Shown: in pieces, positions 9,386 to 18,851 of the stretch
Numbering within the stretch: the first letter of the stretch is position 1
Layout: every line of letters starts with the position of its first letter
DNA from: Proteobacteria bacterium UBA2133
GTDB lineage: Bacteria; Pseudomonadota; Gammaproteobacteria; Arenicellales; UBA868
Direction: 5' to 3'
DNA length: 64,000 bases
NCBI GenBank assembly: GCA_002327725.1
Contig: DCXP01000070.1
Location: 77,904 to 141,903, forward strand
The notes under the pieces: generated by a model
Database searches by the model: none
What the model was told of the DNA's origin: nothing
The model's input: the letters and a program-made list of their open reading frames with translations, nothing else
Position numbers and translations under genes: made by a program

Positions 9386-9453
9386 CCCCGGGGTTCCCAA
9401 ACAACCGGGGTCCTGAGCAGGAATTCTCGAGCGCTGTAAAAGCAGCCAGCGCT
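9386..9453 (+). repeat. two inverted repeats in the rplI-dnaB gap
   Basis: CCCCGG (9386-9391) pairs with CCGGGG (9405-9410), and AGCGCTG (9430-9436) pairs with CAGCGCT (9447-9453). Neither is followed by a T-run, so intrinsic termination is not supported. A TACAAT hexamer at 9457-9462 could be a -10 box for dnaB, but I see no convincing -35 element. Confidence 0.3.
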
Positions 9454-9513
9454 TGTCTACAATAGTTGCCTTTGAGGACCTAAGCGGATTCTCTAAATCC
9501 GGATCTATTCTCT

Positions 9514-10899
9514 ATGGCACAGACCACGCCCAGTCTCAGCGCAGTCTCCTCCGCGCCTCGTGTCCCGCCACAAGCGCATGAGGCGGAACAGTCTGTCCTG
9601 GGCGGCCTGCTGGTCGACTCCCGGCGGTGGGATGAAGTCGCCGAGACTGTGCGCACTGAGGATTTCTACACGCGTGCGCATCGAGAGATTTTCTCGGCGA
9701 TTCATGCGCTGCACGAGGTCGGCCAGGCAGTAGACGTGGTAACCGCCTCCGAGTGGCTGAAGAACAAAGGGACGCTCGAGCCCGCGGGCGGCCTTGCCTA
9801 TCTTGGTGAACTGGCCAATCGCACGCCTGGGACCACCAACCTCACAGCGTATGCGAGGATTGTCAGAGAGCGGTCCGTTTTACGTTCACTGATCGGCGCT
9901 GCAAGTGATATTTCTGAGAAAGCCTATCAGCCCGAGGGTCTCGATATCGGGGCATTGATTGATTTTGCGGAGAAGGCGGTTTTTGAGATATCCGATTCGG
10001 ATCGAAGAACGTCACTGGGATTTAGGCCAATCCAGGGGCTGCTGACTCAGGCGGTGGACCGCATAGAGGAACTCTACGAATCCAAAGAAGGAATCACCGG
10101 GGTTGCCACCGGCTTTAGAGATCTCGACAAACTGACCTCGGGATTACAGGCGGCTGACCTTGTCGTTGTCGCCGGTCGGCCGTCGATGGGGAAGACTTCC
10201 CTGGCGATGAATATCGCCGAGAGCGCAGCGGTCGGCGCCAAACTGCCGGTCGCGGTCTTCAGTATGGAAATGCCGGGTCAACAGCTTGCGATGCGAATGC
10301 TGGCGTCACTCGGGCGCATTGACGCCCATCGCGTCCGCACCGGCCAACTGCATCAGGAGGATTGGCCCCGGCTCACGTCAGCTATGGGGCTTCTGGATGA
10401 GGCGCCGATTTATGTAGACGATACACCCGCCTTAACTCCTCTGGAATTGCGTTCGCGGATACGGCGGCTTACGCGGGAGCATGGCCAGCTGGGCATGGTA
10501 ATCGTGGATTATCTCCAGTTGATGCAGACCGGGGAAAATAACGAGAACCGGGCGGTAGAGGTCGCCAATATTACCCGAGCCCTGAAGGTGGTTGCGAAAG
10601 AGTCATGGGTTCCGGTGGTGGTCCTTTCGCAGTTGAATCGCGGCCTCGAGCAAAGGCCGAATAAGCGGCCCATCATGTCCGATCTGCGCGAATCAGGAGC
10701 CATCGAGCAGGACGCCGATCTTATCCTTTTTATCTACCGTGACGAGGTCTATAACGAGGATAGCCCGGAAAAGGGTACAGCGGAGATTATTGTGGCGAAA
10801 CAGCGCAACGGCCCGACCGGCACCGTCCGGCTGACTTTCCTTGGTGAGTACACACGCTTTGAGAGTTATGCCCCGGCATTCGAGGATCACCAATATTGA
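9514..10899 (+). CDS. dnaB: replicative DNA helicase
   Basis: Hexameric 5'-3' helicase of the replication fork. At 461 residues it has the N-terminal collar domain (PPQAHEAEQSVLGGLL), a linker, and the RecA-like motor. Walker A is GRPSMGKTS near residues 223-231. Walker B is MVIVDYLQLM. DnaB motif H4 with SDLRESGAIEQDAD follows. There is no intein. It is followed by alr, whose ATG overlaps the dnaB stop by one base; dnaB-alr is a common gammaproteobacterial pair. Confidence 0.97.
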   Translation: MAQTTPSLSAVSSAPRVPPQAHEAEQSVLGGLLVDSRRWDEVAETVRTEDFYTRAHREIFSAIHALHEVGQAVDVVTASEWLKNKGTLEPAGGLAYLGELANRTPGTTNLTAYARIVRERSVLRSLIGAASDISEKAYQPEGLDIGALIDFAEKAVFEISDSDRRTSLGFRPIQGLLTQAVDRIEELYESKEGITGVATGFRDLDKLTSGLQAADLVVVAGRPSMGKTSLAMNIAESAAVGAKLPVAVFSMEMPGQQLAMRMLASLGRIDAHRVRTGQLHQEDWPRLTSAMGLLDEAPIYVDDTPALTPLELRSRIRRLTREHGQLGMVIVDYLQLMQTGENNENRAVEVANITRALKVVAKESWVPVVVLSQLNRGLEQRPNKRPIMSDLRESGAIEQDADLILFIYRDEVYNEDSPEKGTAEIIVAKQRNGPTGTVRLTFLGEYTRFESYAPAFEDHQY

Positions 10900-11972
10900 T
10901 GTCGGGCTGGGGTTGGGCCGAAATTAGTTCCGAGGCGTTGTTACACAATCTGCGTCATGTCCGACGATTGGTCGGGAGCGCAAATGTCTCCGCGGTTGTT
11001 AAATCGGATGCCTATGGACATGGACTAGAGAATGTTGCGGGCATTCTTAGTGGACATGTCGATGCCTTTGCCGTCGCGACCTGCGAGGAAGGAACTCAAG
11101 TAAGGCGAATTGATGCAGCGACGCCGATATGGGTCTTCCTGGGGTTTGCGGACGCAACAGAACTTGAAGCCTGTTCATCTCATCGCCTGATTCCGGTGGT
11201 GTCAAATTACCACCAGATCGAGTTGCTGTACGAAACACATCTGCCACTAACGAGTGTCATTCTTGAGTTGGATATCGGGATGGGGCGCCTGGGGTTTGAT
11301 TTTTCGAATACACACCAGATGCTTCGGGAGTTCCAAAGCCGGACGGGTATCAGAGCCGATCTTATCCTTGGGCACTTGCCCTCGGCAGAAGGGGGAAACG
11401 ACTCTGAGGTTCGTGGTCAATTTAACCGCTTCCTGGAGGAGGCGAACGTGCTGGGAGGGGAATTGACCTTGGCTAATTCCGCAGCAATCATGGCATATCC
11501 CTATAGCCACCTTGATTGGGTCCGTCCCGGCCTGATGCTGTATGGCGTATCTCCTTTTTCTGATTGCCGCGGAGACGACTCAGGTCTGCGCCCCGCGATG
11601 CGGGTATTTTCCCGGATTCGTGGGACCCGGATGATGCGCTCGGGTCAAGCGATCGGCTATGGCAGCAGGTTCCGTTGCAAAGAAGATACTCGGGTAGGAC
11701 TGCTGGGATTCGGCTACGCTGACGGCTTTCCTCGGCAGGAAATCTCCTCGGGGAGTGTGACGGTCGGTGGGCACAGGTGTCCAATTCTCGGTCGAATCTC
11801 CATGGATTCGATGATCGTTGATCTCTCAAAGGTGCCTTCCGCCCAAGCGGGCGATGTGGTCGAGTTGTGGGGACAAGGAGTGTCGGCCGAAGAGGTAGCC
11901 AGTCATGCGGGCTTGATTCCGCACCAATTGCTTACCCATCTGGGGCCTCGAGTAGACCGGGTCCTTTCTTGA
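10899..11972 (+). CDS. alr: alanine racemase
   Basis: PLP enzyme that makes D-alanine for peptidoglycan. The PLP lysine lies in VVKSDAYGHG near residue 36, and the catalytic tyrosine in AIGYGSRF in the C-terminal beta domain. GMGRLGF and GRISMDSMIVDLS are further family motifs. The protein has 357 residues, the usual size. ATG at 10899 is preferred to the TTG just before it; it overlaps the dnaB stop by one base, and radA overlaps the alr stop by one base, so three genes are tightly coupled. Confidence 0.95.
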   Translation: MSGWGWAEISSEALLHNLRHVRRLVGSANVSAVVKSDAYGHGLENVAGILSGHVDAFAVATCEEGTQVRRIDAATPIWVFLGFADATELEACSSHRLIPVVSNYHQIELLYETHLPLTSVILELDIGMGRLGFDFSNTHQMLREFQSRTGIRADLILGHLPSAEGGNDSEVRGQFNRFLEEANVLGGELTLANSAAIMAYPYSHLDWVRPGLMLYGVSPFSDCRGDDSGLRPAMRVFSRIRGTRMMRSGQAIGYGSRFRCKEDTRVGLLGFGYADGFPRQEISSGSVTVGGHRCPILGRISMDSMIVDLSKVPSAQAGDVVELWGQGVSAEEVASHAGLIPHQLLTHLGPRVDRVLS

Positions 11973-13351
11973 TGGTGAAATCGCGGCCTGAGACCGTGTA
12001 CGTCTGCAGCAACTGCAGCGCAAAGAGCCACAAGTGGGTCGGCCAGTGTGCGACTTGCGGATCCTGGAATTCCCTGGACCGGACATCGTCAACAGCGCTT
12101 GCGTCCACCAGGGGCGGTCAACGCGACACCCAGGGGCCCAGGGTCCTTTCAGAAATTGAGGCGGCGGACGATAAACGCTACCAGACCGGACTGACCGAAC
12201 TCGACCGGGTCCTTGGCGGGGGCATTGTTCCGGGATCTGTCGTTCTTCTAGGAGGTGAACCTGGGATTGGCAAGAGTACCCTGGCGTTGCAGGCGCTTGC
12301 CATGCTCTCTGCCGCACACCGCACTCTGTATGTCAGTGCGGAGGAATCTCTGGAACAGCTTGCAATGCGTTACCAACGCCTCGGACTCGATGTCCAGGGG
12401 CTTCAGGCACTGTCCGAGGGCCAGTTAGAGCATATCGTTGAGGAACTCGGCCGGACAGATTACCGGATTCTGGTGGTGGACTCGATCCAAACCTTGAGCA
12501 CCCATGCGCTCGATTCCAGTCCCGGCAGCGTCGGGCAGGTACGAGAATGCGCGGAAAGACTGGTGACCGCCGCAAAACGCTTGGGCATCGCTTTTATTCT
12601 GATCGGCCACGTGACCAAGGAGGGCGCGCTTGCAGGCCCCAAGACCCTGGAGCACCTCGTGGATACGGTCCTGTATTTTGAAGGTGACGCAACCAGCCGG
12701 TACCGTCTCGTACGCGCGTGGAAAAACCGTTTTGGTGCAGTCAATGAAGTCGGTGTGTTCGCAATGACCAAGTCCGGCCTGAAAGAGGTCAAGAACCCCT
12801 CCGCAATCTTTCTATCGGGAACCAAGACACTTTCCGCCGGGACCGCAATTTTCGCGAGCCAGGACGCTTCAAGGCCGATGTTGATCGAGGTTCAGGCGCT
12901 GGTCGATCAAAGCTCGCTTGGAAATCCACGCCGCCTCAGCGTCGGTTATGAGGGCCATCGTCTCAACATGCTGCTGGCTATTCTTCACCGTCACGCCGGG
13001 GTCAATCTTCTCGATCAGGATGTTTTTGTAAATGTCGCCGGGGGCTTGAGGGTGGTCGAGACGGCTGCCGACCTTGCGGTTGCCGCGGCGCTGATCTCCA
13101 GTTTCACGGACCGGCCAATCGACCGCAAGAACGTGTTTTTCGGTGAATTGGGGCTGTCGGGAGAGATCCGCCCCGTTCCTCGCGGGGAAGAACGCGCGGC
13201 CGAATCAGCGAAACTCGGATTCAAACAACTTTTTGCGCCCGCTGCGAACAAACTCGGTTCCGGCCGTGCAGGAAAACTGCTGAAGGTGGCATCGCTAGAT
13301 ACCGCTGCCGACCTTTGCGCGGCAATTTCCGGGCAGAAAGGGACACCTTAG
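11972..13351 (+). CDS. radA: DNA repair protein RadA
   Basis: A DnaB-like motor that promotes branch migration in recombinational repair. ATG at 11972 gives 459 residues and places the zinc finger at the N-terminus (C12-x2-C15-x10-C26-x2-C29). A longer frame from 11867 is rejected because it runs through the end of alr. Walker A is GGEPGIGKST near residues 94-103, the RadA-specific KNRFG motif is present (WKNRFGAVNEVG), and a Lon-like domain fills the C-terminus (GGLRVVETAADLAVAAALISS). It faces dapD with a 37-base gap and no obvious terminator. Confidence 0.96.
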   Translation: MVKSRPETVYVCSNCSAKSHKWVGQCATCGSWNSLDRTSSTALASTRGGQRDTQGPRVLSEIEAADDKRYQTGLTELDRVLGGGIVPGSVVLLGGEPGIGKSTLALQALAMLSAAHRTLYVSAEESLEQLAMRYQRLGLDVQGLQALSEGQLEHIVEELGRTDYRILVVDSIQTLSTHALDSSPGSVGQVRECAERLVTAAKRLGIAFILIGHVTKEGALAGPKTLEHLVDTVLYFEGDATSRYRLVRAWKNRFGAVNEVGVFAMTKSGLKEVKNPSAIFLSGTKTLSAGTAIFASQDASRPMLIEVQALVDQSSLGNPRRLSVGYEGHRLNMLLAILHRHAGVNLLDQDVFVNVAGGLRVVETAADLAVAAALISSFTDRPIDRKNVFFGELGLSGEIRPVPRGEERAAESAKLGFKQLFAPAANKLGSGRAGKLLKVASLDTAADLCAAISGQKGTP

Positions 13352-13388
13352 CATCCTGGACGTGGTGAGGCTGTATTTGCGCTATCGT

Positions 13389-14207
13389 CTAAACGTCGCG
13401 CAGCAGTTCATTGATCCCGACTTTCGCCCGGGTCTTCTCATCGACCTGTTTCACAATTACAGCGCAGTAAAGACTGTGGGTTCCGTCCTTGGCAGGGAGT
13501 GAGCCAGAGACCACGACCGCACCGGCAGGCACTTTTCCATATGTGATTTCCCCTGTAGCACGGTTCAGTATCCGGGTGCTTTGTCCGATATAGACGCCCA
13601 TGGAAAGCACCGAGCCCCGTTCAATAATCACGCCCTCAACAACCTCGCTTCGGGCCCCGATAAAACAGTTATCCTCAATAATGGTGGGGGAGGCCTGTAG
13701 GGGCTCAAGGACGCCTCCAATACCCACGCCCCCTGAAAGGTGTACGTTTTTGCCAATCTGGGCACAGGATCCGACTGTCGCCCAGGTATCGACCATAGTT
13801 CCATCGTCGACATAAGCGCCAATATTGACGTAACTCGGCATCAGAACAACACGTTGCCCAAGGTAAACACCGCGCCGGACCATCGCTGGAGGCACCACCC
13901 GGTAGCCCCCTGACGCAAAATGCTCGCGGCTGAAATTCGCAAACTTGCCGGGCACTTTATCAAAATAACGTGTGTCGCCACTGTCGATGACCTGGTTCTC
14001 CTGGAGCAAAAAGGAGAGCAGGACTGCCTTCTTAACCCACTGATGAACTACCCATTGCCCGTCACTGGGTTGTGCGACCCGGATGGTTCCTGAATCGAGT
14101 TGTCCCATGACTTCTTCGACCGCTTCCGGTAACCCAGGCATCCCGGTTACAGCCGGGTCGGACCGTTGGTCAAACGCAGATTCAATAATTTCTTGGGTTG
14201 TGCTCAT
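13389..14207 (-). CDS. dapD: 2,3,4,5-tetrahydropyridine-2,6-dicarboxylate N-succinyltransferase
   Basis: Catalyses the succinylation step of the lysine/diaminopimelate pathway. The 272-residue protein has an N-terminal helical domain and a left-handed beta helix of hexapeptide repeats ([48 protein letters not shown]). It lies 42 bases downstream of glnD in the order map-glnD-dapD, which matches E. coli. The set is probably a minus-strand operon. Confidence 0.97.
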   Translation of the reverse strand: MSTTQEIIESAFDQRSDPAVTGMPGLPEAVEEVMGQLDSGTIRVAQPSDGQWVVHQWVKKAVLLSFLLQENQVIDSGDTRYFDKVPGKFANFSREHFASGGYRVVPPAMVRRGVYLGQRVVLMPSYVNIGAYVDDGTMVDTWATVGSCAQIGKNVHLSGGVGIGGVLEPLQASPTIIEDNCFIGARSEVVEGVIIERGSVLSMGVYIGQSTRILNRATGEITYGKVPAGAVVVSGSLPAKDGTHSLYCAVIVKQVDEKTRAKVGINELLRDV

Positions 14208-14249
14208 GGAGGCTTCCGGTTTCGAGGCGTCCCGCAGGACCCCCGTCAG

Positions 14250-16871
14250 TTAGGGTAATGCGGAGCGGATCTGTTCTTCGACACAGGCGCGTTGTGACGG
14301 GTCGGTAACGGGCATCCCATCGCGGTCGGTGACATAGAAGATATCTTCCGCTCGTGCGCCAAAGGTGCCGACCTTCGCGTTGACCAGCCGTATTTTGCAG
14401 GAAAGCAACGCCTTTGCAACCTGCAGGAGCAGTCCAGGTCGATCCTGTGCGACCACCTCCATGACCGTGACGCTCTCACCGATTTCGGAATCAGAGAAAC
14501 GGACGGTCGTGTCAATCGGGAAGTGCTTCAGCGCCCGGGGCAACTGAGTTCGCCTTGGAGGCAGATCTCGCTCGCTGGAAAGCAAATGCTTGCGGAGCCG
14601 CTCAACGACCCTGCCCAGTTCAAATGCCCGTGTTCCCTGATGCTCTGCGGCCAGAACGACAAACACCATGATGACAAGATTGGAGGTGAGCCTGTGTACC
14701 CGGGCGTCGACAATATTCATATTGAGCCGATCGAGAGCTGCAGTTACTCGGCAGAGGAGGTCCTCCGAGTCCGGGCTGCAAACGAGAAACCGCGCGGTCC
14801 CGGAGTCGGCCTCAAGACGAAGATCGACCAACGGGAAGTCTGCGGCACTTCGTTCAAGCAGCAGGGTCGCATGCCATGCCAGAGATTCGGGAACGTTGCG
14901 CAGAAAATAGTCCTGGTCAAATTGCTCCCACAGGGTGTTCACGACGTCGGCGCGCACAGCACCCATAATCTGTAGCGTCTCCTGCTGAACATCCCGGATC
15001 TTGTCCTCGACCTGAAGCGGCTGCCCTTTGCCCCGTCGCAGCGCGCGACTGGTCTCGTGATACAGATCGCTCAGAAGTTTGCCTTTCCAGTCGTTCCAGA
15101 CTTTCGGACTGGTGCCGCGCATGTCGGCCACGGTCAGGAGATAAAGATTGTCCAGCCGTTCCTGGTCTCCAACCTGGGAGACAAATTGGTCGATAATCTC
15201 GGGGTCGGAAATGTCCTGGCGCTGCGCTACCCAGGACATCAGAAGATGCATCCTGACCAGCCAGGCCACGAACTTGGCGTCGTAGTCACTGAGGTCGTGC
15301 GATCGACAGAAGCGGAGCGCATCCCGCTCGCCCAGCGTCGAATGGTCGCCGCCGCGCCCCTTTGCGATATCGTGCAAGAGGGCGGCCAGATAGAGCCGGT
15401 GCTTTTTGAAGAGCCCCTGCATCAGGTGGCTGCACTCCGGCAGCTCATCGTCGTGTTCGGTAATGTCCATCCTTCTGAGATTTCTCACAACAAAAAGAAG
15501 GTGCGCATCGACCGTGTAGACATGGAAGAGATCGTGCTGCATTTGTCCGACGATCCTTCCAAACGCCGGGAGATAGGCGCCAAGGACTCCATAAGCATCC
15601 ATTTTTCGAAGTGCCCGCGTCTGCCCGGACCTGGATTTCAGGATCTCCATGAACAATGATCGGCACCGGATATCTTTTCGGAATCCGCTATCAATGAGTT
15701 TCAGATTGGCCCGGATCAGTCGAACCGTGTTACCCCTGAAGTCCCTGACTCCGGATTCCTGAATCAGGAGCAGAAAAGCCTCAATGAGCGCAAACGGCTG
15801 CCGGGTGAAAACTTCCGGGTGGGAAACTTCCAGCATTCCGTCAACGGTTCGAAAACGCCGATTGATGATGCTGGTCCGCTTTCGGCCGGGATGCAGAATC
15901 GCTTCTTCGAAATGCTGGAGCAGAATCTCGTTGAGCACGCGAAGCTGCTTTACCGTCCGGAAGTAGCGCTTCATCAGTTTTTCAACGGCTAGCTGCGCCC
16001 CATCCCGATAGCCGAACTGATCCGCAATTTCCCGCTGGTAATCAAAGAGTAGCCGGTCTTCACACCGGTTCGTTAGAAAGTGCAGGCCGTTGCGCAGCCG
16101 CCACAGAAATTCACGGCCCTTGACGAGCTCCTTGACCTCGGCTTCGGTTAAGAAACCTTCCTCGGACAGTTTTTGCAGATCGGGTGTCCCAAAGTAACGA
16201 TGACCGACCCATTGAATGGTCTGAATATCACGCAAACCACCAGGGCCCTCCTTGATCTGGGGCTCGAGGTTGTAGGCGGTGTCACCGTAGCGGGCATGGC
16301 GGTTGAGCTGCTCCTCGCGCTTGGCCGCAAAGAACTTACGTGGGGACCACATTCTCGAAGGTGCGATTTTCGTCCTGAGGCGGGATAGCAGACCCGTTGC
16401 GCCGGTAAGATGCCGGGCCTCCATGAGGTTGGTCACCACCGTGATATCGGCCCGCGCGTGGCGAACACATTCCTTAAGGGTGCGCGTGCTGTGCCCGACC
16501 TGCAGCCCTACGTCCCAGAGAAAACGGACAAAACGTTCGATTCGCTCGATCTCCTCCGGAGATGCATCCCGGCCGAGGAGTATCAGCAGGTCGATATCAG
16601 AACCGGGGTGAAGCTCTTCGCGCCCGTACCCACCGACCGCGATAAGCGAGATTCCGGACTGACTGACCTGGGCGTCAACGAGGTCGCCCCAGACTCGCCC
16701 GAGGAGACTGTCGATAAATCCGCTGTAGGCGCTGATGATCCGGCTCGGCCGACCCCCGGCTGCATGGGCAGCGGCCAATCGTTTCCGGGCAATCTCCAGT
16801 TGCCGTTTGCAGTCATCGACCGAACTGGCGTTCCGGAAGTCGCACTCGAGTCCTAAAAGGCGCTCGGCCAT
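14250..16871 (-). CDS. glnD: [protein-PII] uridylyltransferase / uridylyl-removing enzyme
   Basis: The nitrogen sensor that uridylylates PII when glutamine is low and removes UMP when it is high. At 873 residues it is full length. The nucleotidyltransferase motif is GGYGREELHPGSDIDLLIL (residues 80-98, metal ligands D92 and D94). The HD hydrolase motif LLHDIAKGRGGDHS lies near residue 500. Two C-terminal ACT domains start near residues 690 and 800 and are the glutamine sensors. The PII gene glnB is not in the window. It lies 27 bases after map. Confidence 0.97.
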   Translation of the reverse strand: MAERLLGLECDFRNASSVDDCKRQLEIARKRLAAAHAAGGRPSRIISAYSGFIDSLLGRVWGDLVDAQVSQSGISLIAVGGYGREELHPGSDIDLLILLGRDASPEEIERIERFVRFLWDVGLQVGHSTRTLKECVRHARADITVVTNLMEARHLTGATGLLSRLRTKIAPSRMWSPRKFFAAKREEQLNRHARYGDTAYNLEPQIKEGPGGLRDIQTIQWVGHRYFGTPDLQKLSEEGFLTEAEVKELVKGREFLWRLRNGLHFLTNRCEDRLLFDYQREIADQFGYRDGAQLAVEKLMKRYFRTVKQLRVLNEILLQHFEEAILHPGRKRTSIINRRFRTVDGMLEVSHPEVFTRQPFALIEAFLLLIQESGVRDFRGNTVRLIRANLKLIDSGFRKDIRCRSLFMEILKSRSGQTRALRKMDAYGVLGAYLPAFGRIVGQMQHDLFHVYTVDAHLLFVVRNLRRMDITEHDDELPECSHLMQGLFKKHRLYLAALLHDIAKGRGGDHSTLGERDALRFCRSHDLSDYDAKFVAWLVRMHLLMSWVAQRQDISDPEIIDQFVSQVGDQERLDNLYLLTVADMRGTSPKVWNDWKGKLLSDLYHETSRALRRGKGQPLQVEDKIRDVQQETLQIMGAVRADVVNTLWEQFDQDYFLRNVPESLAWHATLLLERSAADFPLVDLRLEADSGTARFLVCSPDSEDLLCRVTAALDRLNMNIVDARVHRLTSNLVIMVFVVLAAEHQGTRAFELGRVVERLRKHLLSSERDLPPRRTQLPRALKHFPIDTTVRFSDSEIGESVTVMEVVAQDRPGLLLQVAKALLSCKIRLVNAKVGTFGARAEDIFYVTDRDGMPVTDPSQRACVEEQIRSALP

Positions 16872-16898
16872 GTTTAAGACCTCAGATTAAGTTGCGGG

Positions 16899-17657
16899 TC
16901 ATTGTGTCTCCCTGGTCAGGGCCTCGACCCCAGACTGGGTGACGGCAACGGTGTGTTCCCATTGTGCACTCAGCGAGTGGTCCTTGGTAACCACCGTCCA
17001 TCCGTCGGAAAGAAGCCGGGTATGCTGTTTTCCAGCATTGATCATCGGCTCAATAGTGAAGGTCATTCCCGGCAGGATCTCCAGACCTTCGCCCGCGGTC
17101 CCATAGTGCAAAACCTGAGGGTCTTCATGAAACCGACGCCCGATGCCGTGCCCGCAATACTCTCGGACGACCGAAAATCCCCTTGCTTCGGCACAGGCCT
17201 GAATCGCTGCGCCGATATCCCCGAGCCGCGCTCCGGGCGCGACTGCCGCGATGCCAAGGTCGAGGCACTCTTTTGCGGTTTCGATAAGTCGCTGCGCCAA
17301 TACCGGCGCTTTGCCGGCCACAAACATCCGGCTTGCGTCGCCGTGAAAACCTTCTTTAATCACGGTGATATCGATATTAATGATGTCGCCGCTCTTAAGG
17401 CGTTTATCTCCGGGAATGCCGTGGCAAACCACGTGATTGACACTGGTACAGATTGACCGGGGAAAGCCCCGATAGTTAAGGGGCGCCGGGACAGCGTCCA
17501 GTGTATTGACGATGAAGTCGTGGCAGATGTCGTCGAGCTCACCCGTCGTAACGCCGGGCTGGACGTGGGGACCAATCATGTCCAGAACCTGACGGGTCAA
17601 TTGTCCCGCGGCACGCATCCGCGAGAGATCTTCCTCGTTTTTGAGATAAATAGCCAT
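16899..17657 (-). CDS. map: methionine aminopeptidase type I
   Basis: Removes the initiator methionine from nascent proteins. The 252-residue sequence has all metal ligands, D96, D107, H170, E203 and E234, and the substrate His H79. There is no N-terminal extension. It is divergent from rpsB across 230 bases, as in E. coli. On the minus strand a TAGAAT hexamer precedes the gene, but its -35 is weak. Confidence 0.97.
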   Translation of the reverse strand: MAIYLKNEEDLSRMRAAGQLTRQVLDMIGPHVQPGVTTGELDDICHDFIVNTLDAVPAPLNYRGFPRSICTSVNHVVCHGIPGDKRLKSGDIINIDITVIKEGFHGDASRMFVAGKAPVLAQRLIETAKECLDLGIAAVAPGARLGDIGAAIQACAEARGFSVVREYCGHGIGRRFHEDPQVLHYGTAGEGLEILPGMTFTIEPMINAGKQHTRLLSDGWTVVTKDHSLSAQWEHTVAVTQSGVEALTRETQ

Positions 17658-17745
17658 AGGGGTCTCAGTGGTTTTGCTGGAATTCTAGACGAACCGCGGT
17701 CGATTGCCCGTGGTGTCCGGATCCTTTCGGGTTTCGGGTACCGGG

Positions 17746-17774
17746 TGGCAGAAAAATCGCAGCTCAAGTAGAAT
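17746..17774 (+). promoter_or_regulatory. putative rpsB promoter
   Basis: TAGAAT (17769-17774) has a weak -35 candidate, TGGCAG (17746-17751), 17 bases upstream. A GC-rich discriminator, AGCGCGCCC, follows the -10 box. Such discriminators are typical of promoters for ribosomal components under stringent control; that control is inferred, not shown. Confidence 0.4.
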
Positions 17775-17792
17775 AGCGCGCCCAATTCCTGG

Positions 17793-17859
17793 TGCAGTAC
17801 CTTCCACGAACGCCCGGGTGCCAGGCAACTCGGTTGCCGGGTCGGCGTTCCTGACTGCA
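17793..17859 (+). promoter_or_regulatory. structured rpsB leader RNA, candidate S2 autoregulatory element
   Basis: Three nested pairings are visible: TGCAGT (17793-17798) with ACTGCA (17854-17859), GAACGCC (17808-17814) with GGCGTTC (17844-17850), and GGCAAC (17824-17829) with GTTGCC (17833-17838). The domain lies 28 bases before the rpsB ATG. In E. coli the rpsB-tsf leader is structured and uS2 represses its own operon through it. The same position and coaxial build suggest the same role here. Confidence 0.6.
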
Positions 17860-17887
17860 CTGAACAACAACCCGGCAGGAGTACAGC

Positions 17888-18820
17888 ATGACTGACGTTT
17901 CAATGCGCCAGATGTTAGAGGCTGGCGTCCATTTCGGACATCAAACCCGTTTCTGGTCGCCCAAGATGGGCCCGTATATTTTTGGCGCCCGGAACAAGAT
18001 TCACATCATTAATCTGGAAAAGACCCTCCCTATGTACCGTGAGGCGCTGAATTTTCTCGGAAGTGTCGCCGCAGGCCGTGGGAAGATCCTGTTTGTCGGG
18101 ACAAAGCGTCAAGCGGGCAAGATTGTTCGGGAGCAGGCGCAGCGCTGCAACTGTGCGTATGTCGATCATCGTTGGCTGGGAGGCATGCTCACCAACTTCA
18201 AGACGGTCAAGAATTCCATCGCCCGTCTGGTTGAACTCGACGAGATGGCGTCCACGGGTGCAACGATGGGATTGACCAAAAAAGAGACCCTGATGCTCGA
18301 GCGGGAGCGTGCAAAACTGGATCGAAGCCTGTCAGGGATCCGCGACATGAAGGGTCTGCCGGATGCGCTGTTTGTCATCGACGTTGATCACGAGCGTATC
18401 GCCGTGTCAGAGGCCCGCAAGTTGGGAATTTCCGTTGTCGGCGTCTGTGACACCAACAGCTCCCCCGAAGGGATCGATTATCTGATCCCGGGCAATGATG
18501 ACGCGATTCGCGCCATCCGGCTGTATCTTCAGGGTGCAGCCGACGCCATCCTTGAAGCGAGAGCGGCCGCTGCACCCGTACTACAGGGAGACGCTGACGA
18601 CTACGTCGAGGTGTCGGACGAGACCATCGCGGCATCGGCGGATGTTTCCAAGGCCGACGAAGAGCCGGATACGCCGAGCGAAAGGCCGGCAGTGGAAGCA
18701 CCTGAGCCGTCGAAAGACGCAAGCGAAACTGCTGATGCATCATCCGCCACAGCAACAGCGCCTGATGATTCCGCCGTCGCCGACAGCAAGTCCGATACCA
18801 CCACAGCTTCGGGCAACTGA
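17888..18820 (+). CDS. rpsB: 30S ribosomal protein uS2 with long acidic tail
   Basis: The uS2 core is diagnostic: [36 protein letters not shown] and [23 protein letters not shown]. The core ends near residue 230. About 80 more residues form an Asp/Glu/Ala/Ser/Thr-rich, low-complexity tail; the total is 310 residues against 241 in E. coli. tsf follows after 31 bases, the conserved rpsB-tsf arrangement. The tail makes this the third ribosomal protein in the window with an acidic extension. Confidence 0.96.
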   Translation: MTDVSMRQMLEAGVHFGHQTRFWSPKMGPYIFGARNKIHIINLEKTLPMYREALNFLGSVAAGRGKILFVGTKRQAGKIVREQAQRCNCAYVDHRWLGGMLTNFKTVKNSIARLVELDEMASTGATMGLTKKETLMLERERAKLDRSLSGIRDMKGLPDALFVIDVDHERIAVSEARKLGISVVGVCDTNSSPEGIDYLIPGNDDAIRAIRLYLQGAADAILEARAAAAPVLQGDADDYVEVSDETIAASADVSKADEEPDTPSERPAVEAPEPSKDASETADASSATATAPDDSAVADSKSDTTTASGN

Positions 18821-18851
18821 ACCAGATCACTGAGCTAATCGAGGACAAAAC

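Noticed and set aside
9386..9410. Intrinsic terminator after rplI
   Set aside because: The CCCCGG/CCGGGG dyad has a 13-base loop and is followed by TCCTG, not by a T-run.
11867..11971. Longer RadA N-terminus
   Set aside because: It lies within the end of alr in another frame and would place 35 foreign residues before the zinc finger.
15057..15659. 200-codon plus-strand frame opposite glnD
   Set aside because: It is a shadow of the glnD coding strand, with no family resemblance and no ribosome-binding site.
16902..17456. 184-codon plus-strand frame opposite map
   Set aside because: The map protein on the minus strand has every metal ligand; the plus-strand frame is its antisense shadow.
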